A DNA stretch of 64,000 bases. It comes from Diospyros lotus (taxonomy: Eukaryota; Streptophyta; Magnoliopsida; Ericales; Ebenaceae). This document shows positions 24,612 to 37,680 of this stretch, piece after piece (positions within the stretch are counted from its first letter, which is position 1; the number at the start of each line of letters is the position of its first letter). Under the pieces are notes generated by a model. The model did not search any database. It was not told the DNA's origin and saw only the letters and a list, made by a program, of their open reading frames with translations. A program made the position numbers and the translations under genes. The stretch lies in the NCBI RefSeq assembly GCF_014633365.1, contig NC_068351.1, positions 13,522,907 to 13,586,906 of the forward strand, written 5' to 3'.

Positions 24612-24620
24612 GTGAAACTT
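24612..24620 (+). repeat. Right 9-bp target duplication of the MULE
   Basis: GTGAAACTT, identical to 17642-17650. Confidence 0.95.
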
Positions 24621-25212
24621 AGGGCTTGTTAGAGAGAATCCCTTGATCTCTTCCTCAAAGTACTAGAAATAATTCTTATTACTTGTCAAAACTTTAACAA
24701 GCTAAAGGCTATTTATAATAACCCTAACACAATTAGTTAACTAGTTCTAACTTATTAAGGAAATAAACTAAATAAAGAAGAATCAACTAAATAGAAAGTT
24801 CTAACTTATTAAGGAAATAAATTAAATAAGAAAAAATTAACTAAATAACAAAACTAACTTGTCTGTTTTAGTTCTATAGCGCCTCTAATACACATGTATG
24901 ATTAATTGCTTTGTTGGCTTTACTTCTATAAAGCTCATAACTATTGGAAATGTCATATGGATGTGTGTGTGTGTTCTTAAAAAATTTCTCATAAGAGATA
25001 TATAACAAAATTCCACACAATTCATATGCAACTTAAATATTTAAGCAAAACAATAATACATCACATGTAAATAAATGAATGTACCTCAAAGCCCGACATC
25101 ATGTAAGTGTAGAAACTGTTTTTACACTAAAATCATATCCTCTCAAGCTATGGAAGGCCTAGTCCATCCCTACCAAACAAGCATTCCAAGACCAACTTCT
25201 TATATTCATCTC
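24621..25212. other. Rest of the split Gypsy LTR and unassigned sequence
   Basis: Sequence up to about 24900 is probably the U3 part of the G4 5' LTR on the minus strand (TTATAAATAGCC at about 24712; possible LTR start TGTATTAGAGG near 24897). The remaining ~300 bp are unrecognised. Confidence 0.4.
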
Positions 25213-25217
25213 GTGGT

Positions 25218-27365
25218 TGTAACACCCCAAAATTTCTTTAGCGTGTTATAACTTAGAATTTCGGGAATATAAAAATTTTTCGTATCACAATCAATATCCA
25301 AAAACCATAATTTTCACATTCTCAGCTTAACAAACCCAATAATCGAATAGCTAAGACAGGTGCTAAAATTTTAAATGCCGAAGCTAGATCGAACCTGATA
25401 TGGTTCACAACCATAACGCTTTATCATAAAATTGTTCAGGACGTCTACAAAATGTATTACATCATCTCTGGCAAATGATAACTGGACACCTTAAACATAT
25501 CCAAAATTACATAGGTTCGCACATAAGCAAGAATATGCTAAACATACAACAACAGTAAATTAAGTTTATTCTCCAGCCTACCTCATTTCCCTTAGAGCCG
25601 CTCGTCGAACCTAGAACGTTTGAATATTTCAGGTACATAGTCTAATTAGAAGATGAATCTTCTAGTGAGAAACTTCAAAAACAGTTTATATCGATGCATG
25701 ATTAGGTATAAAATGTATGAGAAGACAAGGAGAACTACTCCGAGGTGCCTCGTGAACACATCAGCCTCCTCCAACGAGAGCTTTCTCAATGGCGCACGCA
25801 TAGCGCCTCTCGAGAGATCCCTAACCATGTCACTTCGGCCCGACCTCGTAGAACTCATGCAAGCACCACATTCGTTGTTCCTTAGACTCACGGTCTTCCC
25901 CACGAGAGCTTTTTCGATGGTGCACGCATAGCGCCTCTCGGGGGATATCCGACTTTTGTCCTTGACCAACAACAAATAGGTACAACAATATAGCCACATG
26001 AATTTTATAAATGCAACTTATAAAAAGCCAACAGCATATATTTTCAAAAAAAATACATTTCATATATGCAACATAATTTTACTTAAGAGAATAACAAGAG
26101 TTTATGTATAAGAACTTCATAAAACACATCTCATGCAATAGAAGTCTCTCATAAGAGAAAAAAAAATAGGATTTGAAGTATAGGAGTCTCACTTTGTTGG
26201 TTTATCTCTTGGATACCATAATTTCACAGCAAACGGCCTAGGTTTCTGCAGAAAATACACATCTTGGTAAATCTAAACTCAAATATTTTTACATAGGGTT
26301 GAGGGGCATTAAATTAGGGGTATAATTGGAAAATTTCAAGGAAAAAAGACATCTCACGGGCTCTCACGCGCCCCGAGAATGTGGGCCACGCGTCTTCACG
26401 CACAGCTATTTCCGACGCGTGTAACTTACGCGCTGCCGAACAGAATTCGGACAGCTTCATCCTATTTTCGTATTTCGGCCATAACTTCCTCATTTTAACT
26501 CTGATTCAACCTCCGTTTGAACTTACGCGACCCTCTCTTCCTTCTCTACAGGATTATCAAAAAAAAATCGGACTTACCTCACTTTTTTCTAACTGATTTC
26601 GACGAATTCCTGTGAAGACCCGCAACTTCGACGAGACTCATTCTCCGCCGCTTCTCCGCTGCCTTCTTGCCGAACTTCCTTCTCTCTCTCTAGAGCACCC
26701 TTCTCCACTTAGAGTGCTTCACTCCTCAAAGCTCTCTTGAATGGTTTGAGAACAAACCATGGTGCCTATTTATAGATTACTTGAACCAATCATATTATGC
26801 CACTTGTCACAATCTTAGTCATGGAATCCAAAGACTCAAAGATATATTTGAATGGCTTTTGAAATCCAAAACTAGAATGGATTTAACTTTTGAAATCCAA
26901 GCTAATTCCCTAACTTCTTTCAAATGACATTTTGGCCCTTATTTCAAGTCCTTAACTTTAATATTTTACCACATAAGCTCCAAATTTCATCCTTATTTTA
27001 TTTGGATAATTCTCTAATTACAATTACACCCTCAAACATCAAATTTATCGAGATACTTAAAATCTCAAAATTAATAACTCAAAATTACTCGATATGTACG
27101 ATTTCTTGAAGCCCCTTACCATCATTCAGCTATTTTAGGCTATAACTTAACTTAATCGAAAAACTGTCTCTGATCTGATTTCTTTCAGCGTCATAAATCT
27201 CACCTCGAGACGCTCGTCAAAGATATACTTTGGTCCTTAGGTATCTAAGCTCCAGGGCACTCCCTGCAGCTGATTCGGGCACTTGTTGCCATTTCAATCA
27301 TATTTTTCGGTATTTTAAACTCACTTAAAATACGTGACAATTTCACGAAAATATAGGGTGTTATA
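25218..27365 (-). repeat. Solo LTR of a Tekay/Del-like Gypsy element
   Basis: 2,148 bp flanked by perfect 5-bp duplications GTGGT (25213-25217 and 27366-27370). On the plus strand the ends are TGTAACACCCC and GGGTGTTATA, an inverted terminal repeat with one decayed base, characteristic of large chromovirus LTRs. No internal coding region is present, so an element was reduced by LTR-LTR recombination. It contains an imperfect internal duplication (CACGAGAGCTTT / AACGAGAGCTTT blocks with GCACGCATAGCGCCTCTCG) at about 25770-25945. Confidence 0.88.
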
Positions 27366-27370
27366 GTGGT

Positions 27371-27959
27371 AGCCTAACTATGCTAAGCTACTGGCACCCA
27401 TTGTGTTCTTCCTAGAGTCTCAAACCTCAGCCCAACACCTACGCCTATTGAAGCTTACAAATCTCAAAAAGAATTAAGGAAGAACAAGCAATGCGCGAGT
27501 AAGAAGATAGTTGAGAGAAGTAACGAGCAATAGTAACCCATTCATAATCCATTTTCTTCTAGTAATCTCTCTTCTAATTAGTCAATTTGGAAGCTCATTA
27601 AAAGACTAAAGAGTGATCTCAAACATGTCCCACAAACATCCACGTGTTAGCCACTTGCATGAAAGAAACAATTTCTCTCGAAGCTTCTAGAGTTAGTTTG
27701 AGACATAAAACAGTCGATAATTTACCATGAACTGTTAACCGTTTCCAACCATTTGAAAAACCATTCGATAGTCTCCAAAATAGGTCGATCTTTTTCCCAC
27801 TTATGAGAAAACTAGTCGACAATTTCTTGAAACATGTCGATTGTTTTGACTTACATGCTTCACAGTCCAACATCTAGTTGTATCTAGTCTGTTAACACTT
27901 AACAAACCCTGTCATTAGCATTTAATGACATATTCAAACCTACGATTAACTATTAATGG
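27371..27959. other. Unassigned sequence
   Basis: No gene recognised. Short GTCGAC/AGTCGA-type motifs recur (27710-27850), suggesting an old LTR or untranslated retroelement segment. Confidence 0.35.
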
Positions 27960-29054
27960 TGTTGAGAACACAACAAGTGCACAGATATCCTTTCAGGCAT
28001 TATATTTTTCAGTGTGTGACTTTTTAGGTTCACTACTTACAACAATTAGATAACATCAAATCCCCTTGATGCCGATTGAACACTTTGATCTATCTCAAGA
28101 ATCTCTCTATTTTCTCAAGACATTCTAACGGTTATAAATAGTGCCTAGCAACAACTCAGAACAATCTAAGAAGTAATAAAGTTTATTTATATTTGAACCT
28201 ACTACATCTAATGATTACTATCTAATACAACCCTTAAATCACCAAACATTCGATAAAGCGAGAGTCATGGAATGATACTCACAAACACAATAATTGTGTC
28301 TGATCTCATCAGTGTGACTAGATGATACATCAAGAAACTCATTTCCTAATCATTCATACTGCCTTGGCCGAGAACTTTCCTGTCACACTAAAAGTAGATC
28401 ACATATAACTTTTACCTCAACTTAACAAGTGTGATAGATCCTATCCATAAGCACGTGCCTCTATGTACTAACAATACAAGACCAAACAAGATACGTGCCG
28501 ATCTCACAATTGGATGGTCTGGCTATCAAAAAATCTCACATATCAATGCGCAAGACAATTGTGCCACTTCAAGTCTAAGGATCAGTTACACAATAGCAAC
28601 TTAATGACAATATAATTATCCATCATACCATGTGACCTATCATCAACGTCACGTTAGGTGCATTGTTTTCCAATAACCACCCACTAGTTTACTACGAGCA
28701 TTCCATGTTATGCGGTATGTGATTCACCACTCCTTACCATTAGTCACTCATATTAATCAAAGTAATAAACTTATGTGTCAATCCGTAATTGATTAATCAG
28801 AGTCATCATCTGAAAAATCTAAGAACTAGGAACATTTAAGAAATTTCATTATTAGATAATCTTATCAGATATTTTTAACATCTTATGAATGAGATCTCAA
28901 ACAGGATATTTAGGAACTCATTCATATAGAAATTGGAGAATAATTAATGATACAAACTTGCCTTTATTATTAATATATAAAGATATATCATATGATTTAC
29001 ACCCCAATTAATGTCAACTAAATCTAGAATTAGGGCACATCGTTAACAATAACA
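27960..29054 (-). repeat. Probable 3' LTR of Gypsy G3
   Basis: 1,095 bp. On the minus strand it starts TGTTATTGTTAACG right after a polypurine-like AACATAGGGAGTGA and ends TTGTGTTCTCAACA. A TATA-type ATTTATAACC lies near 28135. It does not match the sequence next to the G3 primer-binding site at 34204, so it could be a different LTR fused at this position. Confidence 0.5.
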
Positions 29055-31987
29055 TCACTCCCTATGTTAAAGACGTGTTTGTCCTCAAGCATAAATGAAG
29101 GAAAATTGATCTTCAAGATATCCTTGCGTTCTCATAGAACCTCGACTAGAGATAAGCCCATCCAATGCACCAAATACTCTTTGCAACCTAAATGAACACA
29201 GAAATTGCGAATAGCTTAGGGGCTAAATTTAGGCTCATTCGTGAGGGGTAGAAGTGTTGAAGTTACTATAAGTAGCATTACACAAAAATGCTTCAGGCAA
29301 GAGATGTGAAAAATAAGATGAATCAACTATCTTTAGAAAGAGCAAGCTCATAAGTGACAGATCCAATGCGATAGATCACCTAAAATGGCCCACATAAGTG
29401 ATGTGTAAGCTTCTAATTAACCTGCTGAGTAACTGAATTCTGACGAGAGGGTTAAAGCTTATGCCACACCTAATCCCCAACTAAGAACTCCAAATCACCC
29501 CCTTTGTGATCATCATATTTCTTCATTGTGTCTTAACTTTTAACATCCAATTCTACAAGGATTGAAGAATAGAATCACATTGCCTCAGACATTATCAAAC
29601 AACCTCCAATCTAGATGTACTAGAATCATAGGAAAGTAATATGGGAGAAGCATGCCCATAGACCACCTCAAAAGGTGTGACCTACAAATAAGATGACTAA
29701 AATCCTATATTGTAACAATACTCAGTCCATGCTAACCAATATACCCATTCATTCAGCTTCTCCGCCACAAAACATCTTAAATACATCTCAATGGTGCTTT
29801 ACCCCAATTTATCGATCTGATTGTGGATGGTAACTTGAAACTAAAATTGAGAGTAGTAGCACTAAGTTTAAACAACTCTTTCTAAAAGGTACTTGTAAAA
29901 GTGACATCTTTATCTTTTATAATCAATTTTGACAGCTCATGTAAGTTAAAAATATGATCAAAGAAGATGTGAGCCATAGTAACAACAGAATATGGGTGTG
30001 CCAAGGGAATAGAATGTGCATACTTAGAAAATCAATCCACCACGACAAACAAAACATTCTTACCTGAGGACGTTCACAATCCTTCAACAAAATCCATAAA
30101 AATATTTTCCCAAACATGAAGAGGCACAAGAAGTGGTTGTAAAAGTCTAGTTACCCTCAAGTGTTTAGGCTTATTTTGCTAGCAAATCACACATGCTCGT
30201 ACATATTCTTAGATTTGAGTGCGTATTCATTGCTAATAAAAATCTGATTGCACTAGATGGAGAGTCTTTTCATAACCCTCATATGTGGAATCATGAGAGA
30301 CAAATATAACTTGTCAAAGTGAGGAATTATGACAAAGGTATACGTACTTCCAATAAAGAATTAGCCTATTGTGCATTGTCCATTATTGTCCTAATTCCCC
30401 TTATTATATTTACATTGTCGTAGATGGAAATTATGCAAATTCTTGAATCTTCTCCCAAACCAAATCAAATAGCATTAGTTGAGGCATGGTTATAGCAAGG
30501 ATTAAGCGATCATCTTGATGTTGGCAACAAACATCTACAACTATATTTTGTTTTCTTACCCAAAACTTAATTAAAAAATCATACGCAATTAATTTGCTTA
30601 ACTAGTACTTTTATAGAGGAGAGGAAATAATCATTTTCTCTAATAAGAATTTCAAATTATAACTATCAGTCTTCACCAAAAAAGATATCTTCCATAGGTA
30701 GGGTTTCAATGCCTAATCACTTTTACCAACCAAACTAATTCTTTTTAATAAGCTAGAAAACCATGATGGTGTTTAGCAAGAGCCTAACTATAGTAGGCAA
30801 TCGATTGCCTTTATTGCTACAATATTGCACCAATGTCCACATCTGAAGCATCACGCTCCACTATAAAAGGTTGGGTAAAATCAGTAAAATCAAGACTAGT
30901 GTTGTTGAGAAAGCATATTTAAGTTAATTAAAAGCCTCCAATGCTACACTTGTCCATAGAAACAAATTCGTCCCTAATAAAGATGTTAGTAGTGCAGTAA
31001 TATATCCATAATTTTGAATAAGTTTTCAATAATATCATATTAAACCCAAGAATCCTCATTGAGCTCGAACAAATTTGGGTTGTGGTCAATCCTTAATGAC
31101 ATAATTTTTTTCTTGATCTACTACCACTCCTTTGGCCAAAATTACATGCCCCAAATAGGCCACTTCCACTTGGGCAAACATACCTTTACATTCATAAAAA
31201 ATAGATGGTGAATATGCAATAAAGAAAATGCTAGCCTTAGGTGCAACATATCTTAGCACGAGTTCTACTATAAATCAAAATATCATCACAAAAGACTAAG
31301 ATAAACTTGGTTATGTGGGGTCTAAATATTTCATTCATTAAAGCTAGAAAGGTTGAAGGTAAATTCACTAACTCAAAATGTATGACCAAGAATTCAAAAT
31401 GTCCATGGTGGGTTCAAAAAGATGTCTTCATCAAATTCTCCAAATGAATACAAAGCTGGTGATATTTAAAGCATAGGTCTAGTTTGGTAAAGAAGTTGGC
31501 TCCATATAATTCATCCAATAGTTCATCAATTACCAGAATAGGGAACTTGTATTTTACTATTTAAGCATTTAATGTTTGATAATCCACACAAAAAGGCACA
31601 TGCCATCATGTTTTTTGACAACTAATACATGAGATGAGAATGGTGATTTGTTGGGCCTAATGATTCTTTGTCACAACATTGTTTCACACTATCTCTCAAT
31701 TTCATCCTTCTAAAGGTATGGATACCTATAAGGTTGAACCACCACTGGTCCTATTCTAGGAATCAGATGAATCCTATGGTCATGTGCTCATGGGGGTAGC
31801 AATCATGGTGGTTTAGCAAAACGGTTTGCAAATTTTGCTAGCAATTTATCCACTTCTTTGTGATCCCACTCTAGAAGCTGAACTATTTTACAAGTTATTA
31901 TGGTTAAGAGTGAATCTTTTTTTCCCTATAACATCACCATTTTCCCCTTTCTATTAGAATGCCATCATTATCTTCATGAAATCCCAT

Positions 31988-31995
31988 TTTATGGG
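31988..31995 (+). repeat. Left 8-bp target duplication of the hAT element
   Basis: TTTATGGG, repeated exactly at 32765-32772. Eight-base duplications are typical of hAT transposons. Confidence 0.9.
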
Positions 31996-32764
31996 CAGAG
32001 TCGACTCAACGACATTAGTGGCCCTAGGCGAAAAAAAATTTTGAGGCTTTTTTTGAGAGTATTAATTTTTTATAAAAAAATAAAAAATATACCTTTTTAC
32101 GAGAAAATTTCATCTTTTTTTTAAATTAAAAAAAATTAAAATTCAATCAACTACAAAATTCGATAATCTCTTAACGACAATGAATTTTTAATTAAAATAT
32201 AATATCTTAGAAATAAAAAAAACAAATAACCTATTACAATAAATAAAGAAAAAATAAAACTATTTTTTTTTTAAAACTCTAAGAAGATCGGTGCAAGTCG
32301 AGCAAAAAATTATATATTCCTAATTTTCCTATAGAAGGAAACAAAACGAAACATTAAATTAATAGTATTAAAAAGATAAAATTCATCAATAATGAACAAA
32401 TTTTAATTTTACAAACATGTTGTTGAGCACTTGAGCTTAGTGTTGATTCTGCTGAAGTGCACAAGAGAGAAAGAAAAGGAAGTGAGAGAGAGGAGGGGGA
32501 AGTGAAAATGGGTTTAATTAATGGTGGGATTATGGGAAATTGGGAATTGGGAAGTGTGAAAGCAATGGTACAAAATTTGGGTAGAGCTTCTACGAGAGAG
32601 AGAGGGGGAATGGAAGTGAACTGTAGTAAGATTTTTTTATAGATTTAGTATTTTATATTTAATTAATAAATATATATAAATTGTATTTTTTTTAAAATAG
32701 GGGCCTATCAAAAATTGGGGCCCTAGACAGCTGCCTATTTTGCCTTATACTTGGGTCGGCTCTG
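31996..32764. mobile_element. Non-autonomous hAT-type transposon
   Basis: 769 bp with ends CAGAGTCGACTCAA and, inverted, CAGAGCCGACCCAA (12 of 14 identical), perfect 8-bp duplications TTTATGGG, subterminal GGCCCTAGGC / GGGGCCCTAGAC motifs and an AT-rich middle. No transposase. Removing it with one duplicate restores the Gypsy landmark GPIKWDF of G3. Confidence 0.9.
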
Positions 32765-32772
32765 TTTATGGG
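32765..32772 (+). repeat. Right 8-bp target duplication of the hAT element
   Basis: TTTATGGG, identical to 31988-31995. Confidence 0.9.
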
Positions 32773-34203
32773 TCCGAGTGCATTCACCCAATCTACCCCC
32801 AAAACTACATCAAACTCATCTAGTGGTAACACATATAGATCAACCTCAAATTGCACTTATCTTATGGTAAAGACCACTCTCCTACAAAACCTTATGTTGC
32901 ACACCCATTCGCCATTGGCTACCATAACTTAAAAAACCTTATATACCTTTAAATATTTTGAAAAATACATGATTAACGAAGTACTCACAAAGCTATGGGT
33001 GCTCCTTAAATTAACGAGTATCCACACCTAAGTTCCCTACACCGAGTTCCCTACACCACAACTCAAACCTACATGGCTTGAGTGTTTGCCACTCCTGTGA
33101 TTGCATGTAAGGATATGGTTGGTTCATCAAGTAATTCTTGCCCTCCATCTTTACACATGTCAAACAAATGGTGGAAAGCTTGCAGCGATGACTATGAGGT
33201 ATACCTCATTCTCTAAAAATAATTTCCTTGAGTGTTTGGGAAGTATACCTCATTCTTTACTATGAGGTATAAACAAAACAAATGCTTGCAACGATGACTA
33301 GGAGTAAAAAATTCATCACAGTTAAAGCACAACCCTTTATTGTGGTGTTCGACCATCTCTACGTACGTGTTAACCTTTTTAATGGTGGAGAGCTTGGTTT
33401 GTCCATCACCATGGAGTTAGGGGGTTGTTATAGTATGGTAGGAGACTTTCCAAACCATTGTTGAGATTCTCAATATTTGAGTTCATAAATCCGAGCCAAA
33501 CGCATAGCTACAACTAAGCTTTTAAGGACTTATACTAGAACTTCAGTCTCAATAGGATTTTGTAACCCATTGAAATACAACTCCACTTCCTATGACTTTG
33601 TCATCTTCTCAAACCTGGCAAGTAGTTGCTCAAACCCCCTTTGATAATCTACAACTGCACTTGCTTGCCTTTGCTAGTTCACCAAATCTTTCTCCCTGAA
33701 TAGGTAGGTTGAACCGTGTTTGACATTCTTGCTTGAATTATGTCCATATGAGCTTTAGATTGTCCTTTTCGACCTTCATAAACCAAACTTGTGCATCCTT
33801 TATCAAGTGGAGGGATGCCAAGTCTACCTTATCCTCCTCTAATGTTCATTGACATAAAAAAAATGCTCGCAAAGATTTAACTAGCAAGGCTAGTAGGTCC
33901 TACATGCCATCAAAAGATGGGAACTCAAGCTTAGAATATCAAGGAAAAAATCCTTCTCTGTTACCTGCAGGTTTGGTAGTCTCATGGTTGGACTGTTGGG
34001 CATTGTGGCTCTTTCTTCCTGAAGCCGTTGACTCCGTCTTCATTGGATTCAACATTGTGTGCTAAGTTTTGGATTTGTGCTGACATCCTCTCCCTCTCGG
34101 CAACCTTTACTACATGGTTGTCTTTAAACTTCTTCATGAAGGATTCAAGGAGTTGACAAAACCCATTGTAGCCCATGGTTTGCTTTGTTACCAATTTGTT
34201 AAT

Positions 34204-34480
34204 GGATCAAGTCCAAAGACGATTAATAAGGACAATAGCTAAATTTTCACATTAGTGATGGTTAAGAAAAGATTTTTGCAAGACTATATAACGAGCACGA
34301 ACATTTTTACATTAATGATCTATAGAGAGTAATCTTTACAATATTTATCAAATTAACTAATTTACAAAATTGATACAGGGTGAGACTTAATGATCCATCT
34401 ATGGTAAAAGATATACCTCTGCCCACAATACCATGTTAACCTTATGATCATAGCAATATACATGCAATAAATGACTTTTT
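34204..34480 (-). repeat. Probable 5' LTR of G3, extent uncertain
   Basis: The minus strand ends GACTTGATCCATTAACA immediately before the primer-binding-like site, and shares CTTATTAATC and GATCC-TTAACA with the LTR end at 17556. The outer boundary is not visible. Confidence 0.45.
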
Positions 34481-37400
34481 TTTTCTTTCATAAGCAAGTT
34501 TCAAGAATTATGAATTCATGTTTTTGATACTTTGGCGTACATTTAATCGACCGCATAATATATTATATAATATGAGTTGAAATTAACAATGAATCATCAC
34601 CTTATTTTACTTGAAGAAAATTTATTTGTTTTCTCTTAACTTTTTATTGTTCTCTTTTCTCTCCTACTTTTTTCTTTCTTCTAACTATGGAAGACTACCC
34701 AATTTTTTTTCTAATTTTTTGATTTTTTGCATTAGGAGCTCGCTTAAATTGTTACAGTAAATTTTTATTTAAGACTTCTTATTTTTATAAATTTGATTAT
34801 ATTTTATTTAAATTAAAATTATTTTTAGAGATAAAGAGTGGCATAGGAAATGAGTATGACCGCACTTCAACTCTTTAAATAAAAAATTTTGAAAAAAGAG
34901 AGCTTACCTGAATGGCTAGGCCAAGCACTTAACTGGTAGTGGTAGGGCCAAGTAAATAATAAATAATAATAATGGTGAATTTATTATTTACTTGATAATC
35001 AATTAAAGTTTATAATTTTATGATTAGCTAAAAACTTTAAATTATAAAAAAATTAGTGGTTTGGTGGTTTTTTGAAATTTAAAACACATTAACCAACCAT
35101 TTAAGTAATTTTAAAGATTATAAAACCATATTGACTACTTCTATAACGGTTTGATAATTTGATAGTTTGGATCGATTTTGTTTTTTCTTGATCACCTCTA
35201 TTTCTATTAGTTGATGAAATGTTATAAAACATCATGTATTTAACTTCAACTAAAATAAGTATTTTGTAGCTAAAAGTAAGATATAATAAATATATTTTAT
35301 CTAAAAATAATATACATTTATTGTATTTTAATAGTTGCTCCAACGACAATAATTAGTATTACTCTTATATTATAAGGGCAAAATATACACCTTATTTTAG
35401 TATTATTCTTAGGAGGCGTTTGGTACAGACGAAGTTTTCAAATTGTTGAGAATATTAGGTTAGGAATCTACATTCACATACTTAGTATAATTTTTTTAAA
35501 AAATAATCTTGAGAAAATAACATTCTCATAATTTTTTTTTAATCAATATTCCAACAAAAAAAATTTCATGGGGGTTAAAAATCTTGAATTTCCATGGAAA
35601 AGTTTTTAACAAGTAAAAACTCTAAAACACCTCTTACTCTTTTATAACTTCATAATCTTTCGCAATTATCTTTGTCATAACTTAATTCTTACAAATATAT
35701 ATATATATTTTTTCATACCAACATATATATATATTATATATATACATAATATATTATACAAAAATATAAACTATGTATATATATACACACATATATATAT
35801 AATGTGTAAAAAATGACATTTTTTAACTTCCTAAAAGGTCATGAATCCCAATATTTTATATACTAGAAATAATTTATCATTTTTAAACAAAAAAATAAAT
35901 AAGGATAATTTTGAAAAAAAAATATGAATTCTCAAAAATATTGCATTTAAACCAAACATAAGAATATAAAATTTTAAAAAAAGAATACTTAATATTTCTG
36001 AGAATATTTAAATTTAACCAAATATAGAATTATATAAATCTTGATAATAAAAAATTCTTGATAACATTCTCAAGAATTATGAATCTCAAAAATTAATATT
36101 AGGGTTGTTAGATCTTACATTTGGGAAAAGATAAAATAGAAAAAACAAAAAAATGTGATTCCATCTACAAGCTGCCTATGGAGAGGGGGAAGTAAGGCAG
36201 CAACTACCCTTGAATTAGGTAAATTACTTGGTCTTGATCTTATTATATATTGGTCTTATTTATATATATATATATAATATATCAATATTAATGTCAATCT
36301 TCTATTATTTACTAAAATATTTGAAATAAGAATGCTACCTTGAACTTGAACCATATGTAAAATTAATATATGGTGTCCGCATATACATTTTCCACAATAA
36401 AACCCAAAACTAATATTTATATGCATTCAATGGCCAATCTCATTTTATTTTAAAATGCAAGACCATGAAAAATCAATTTTTTAATATAAAAATTATATAT
36501 GTTAGCAAAATTATTTTTTAATATAAAATATTTTCTTCATTCAAACAAATATGAAGCCTCCTAATTTCATTTAATTTGTAAAAATAAAATTACTGAATCT
36601 TAGATCAGTAATCCAATAGCGTAGAAATTTCGGCTACTAACTCACCAAAATAGATTACACAAAAACTGAAACAAGAAAACAACATTTTTCAAGAAAATAA
36701 GAAACGTAAATGTGAGAAAAACTAATAACTAAAACAAATATAGAAACTTTTTTGTAAATATAATTTTTAATATAAATATAATTATTTAATAAAAATAAAC
36801 ATAAATTTCATAATACATTCAAACAAATATAAACATAAATTCTATCATCTATAAATCATGACTTATTAATTAAAAATAAATAATAAATTTTAAAAAATAA
36901 TTAAACATAATATAAATAATAAATTTAAAATTTTATATACTTTTAAAAGGAAAATAGTAAATTTAATAATTTTGAATTAAAGACAGAAACCTTTTTGTGG
37001 TTCAAATATTTTTTTAATATTACGAAACAAATTCAAAAAAAAAATTAAATTACAGAAATGACCATATTTCAAAAATAAAAACATTTCAAAAATATTGAAA
37101 CGATAACATGAGATGTTTCCATACATCTTAGTCACCAAATTCATTCCGTTGGCTTAAATTTTACCCGTCCTCATTTGGCAAATTTCGCATTTCCTTGTTA
37201 AGATGAGATTCTAACAAATTAAAACCACCTTGTTTTTGCCTAGCCTTGGGTGCCAAAACCCTTCATTACACAGCAAATTAACATAAAAAATATGATAGAA
37301 GAATGATATTTAGTGCGAATGCCTAGACCCAGATTGCAGTTTGAATGGGCGTTTAAATTATTTTGCCCTTGATTGTTCAAAATAATGATGATAAACTCAA

Positions 37401-37680
37401 AATTTCAACAAAAATAATAATCTAGACGTCTTAATTGTTAAATATGTAAAATCAAACTAGTACAAGGTTTTACTAGTTTCGAGTCAAGGGATGATGTCCC
37501 TTGTGAGAGCTCGAGGGCAAAGCCCCTTAACCCTAAGTAGAAAAATATTTTTAAAACCTAAACAAATTAAATATTTTATTTTCAAAACTTAAGACATAAA
37601 TTTTCAAAACATAAATTTATTTTCAAAACCTAATCAAATTAAAAATTTTATTTATTCTAATTTTTGTCTATAAATATATA
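34481..37680. other. AT-rich spacer
   Basis: No gene recognised. TA-rich low-complexity DNA at 35695-35800 and 36255-36285; 34975-35200 is a diverged copy of 16070-16300. Confidence 0.5.

Larger units (their letters stand above)
29055..34203 (-). mobile_element. Decayed Ty3/Gypsy element G3
   Basis: A minus-strand element readable from scraps in several frames. From right to left: a primer-binding-like TGGTAACAAAGC at about 34190, Gag start MVTKQTMGYNGFCQLLES (34194-33982), and the protease-polymerase landmark ALGPIKWDFM (around the hAT insertion). Reverse transcriptase follows, with [12 protein letters not shown] near 31290 and TNLPSTF-like text near 31350. The integrase has WFSKYAHSIPLAHPYSVV-like text near 30000 and KELFKLSATTLNFS near 29870. 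A terminal motif YLVHWMGLS and FPSFMLEDKHVFN (29170-29065) resembles a chromodomain end. No frame is intact. Confidence 0.8.

Noticed and set aside
29055..34203. Endogenous pararetrovirus as the source of the decayed polymerase text
   Set aside because: Gag start, protease landmark, integrase and chromodomain-like end all fit Ty3/Gypsy; no movement or coat protein text is seen.
27960..34480. Treating the sequences at 27960-29054 and 34204-34480 as a matched LTR pair
   Set aside because: By eye they share no sequence beyond a general ...AACA end, so a single intact G3 element cannot be claimed.
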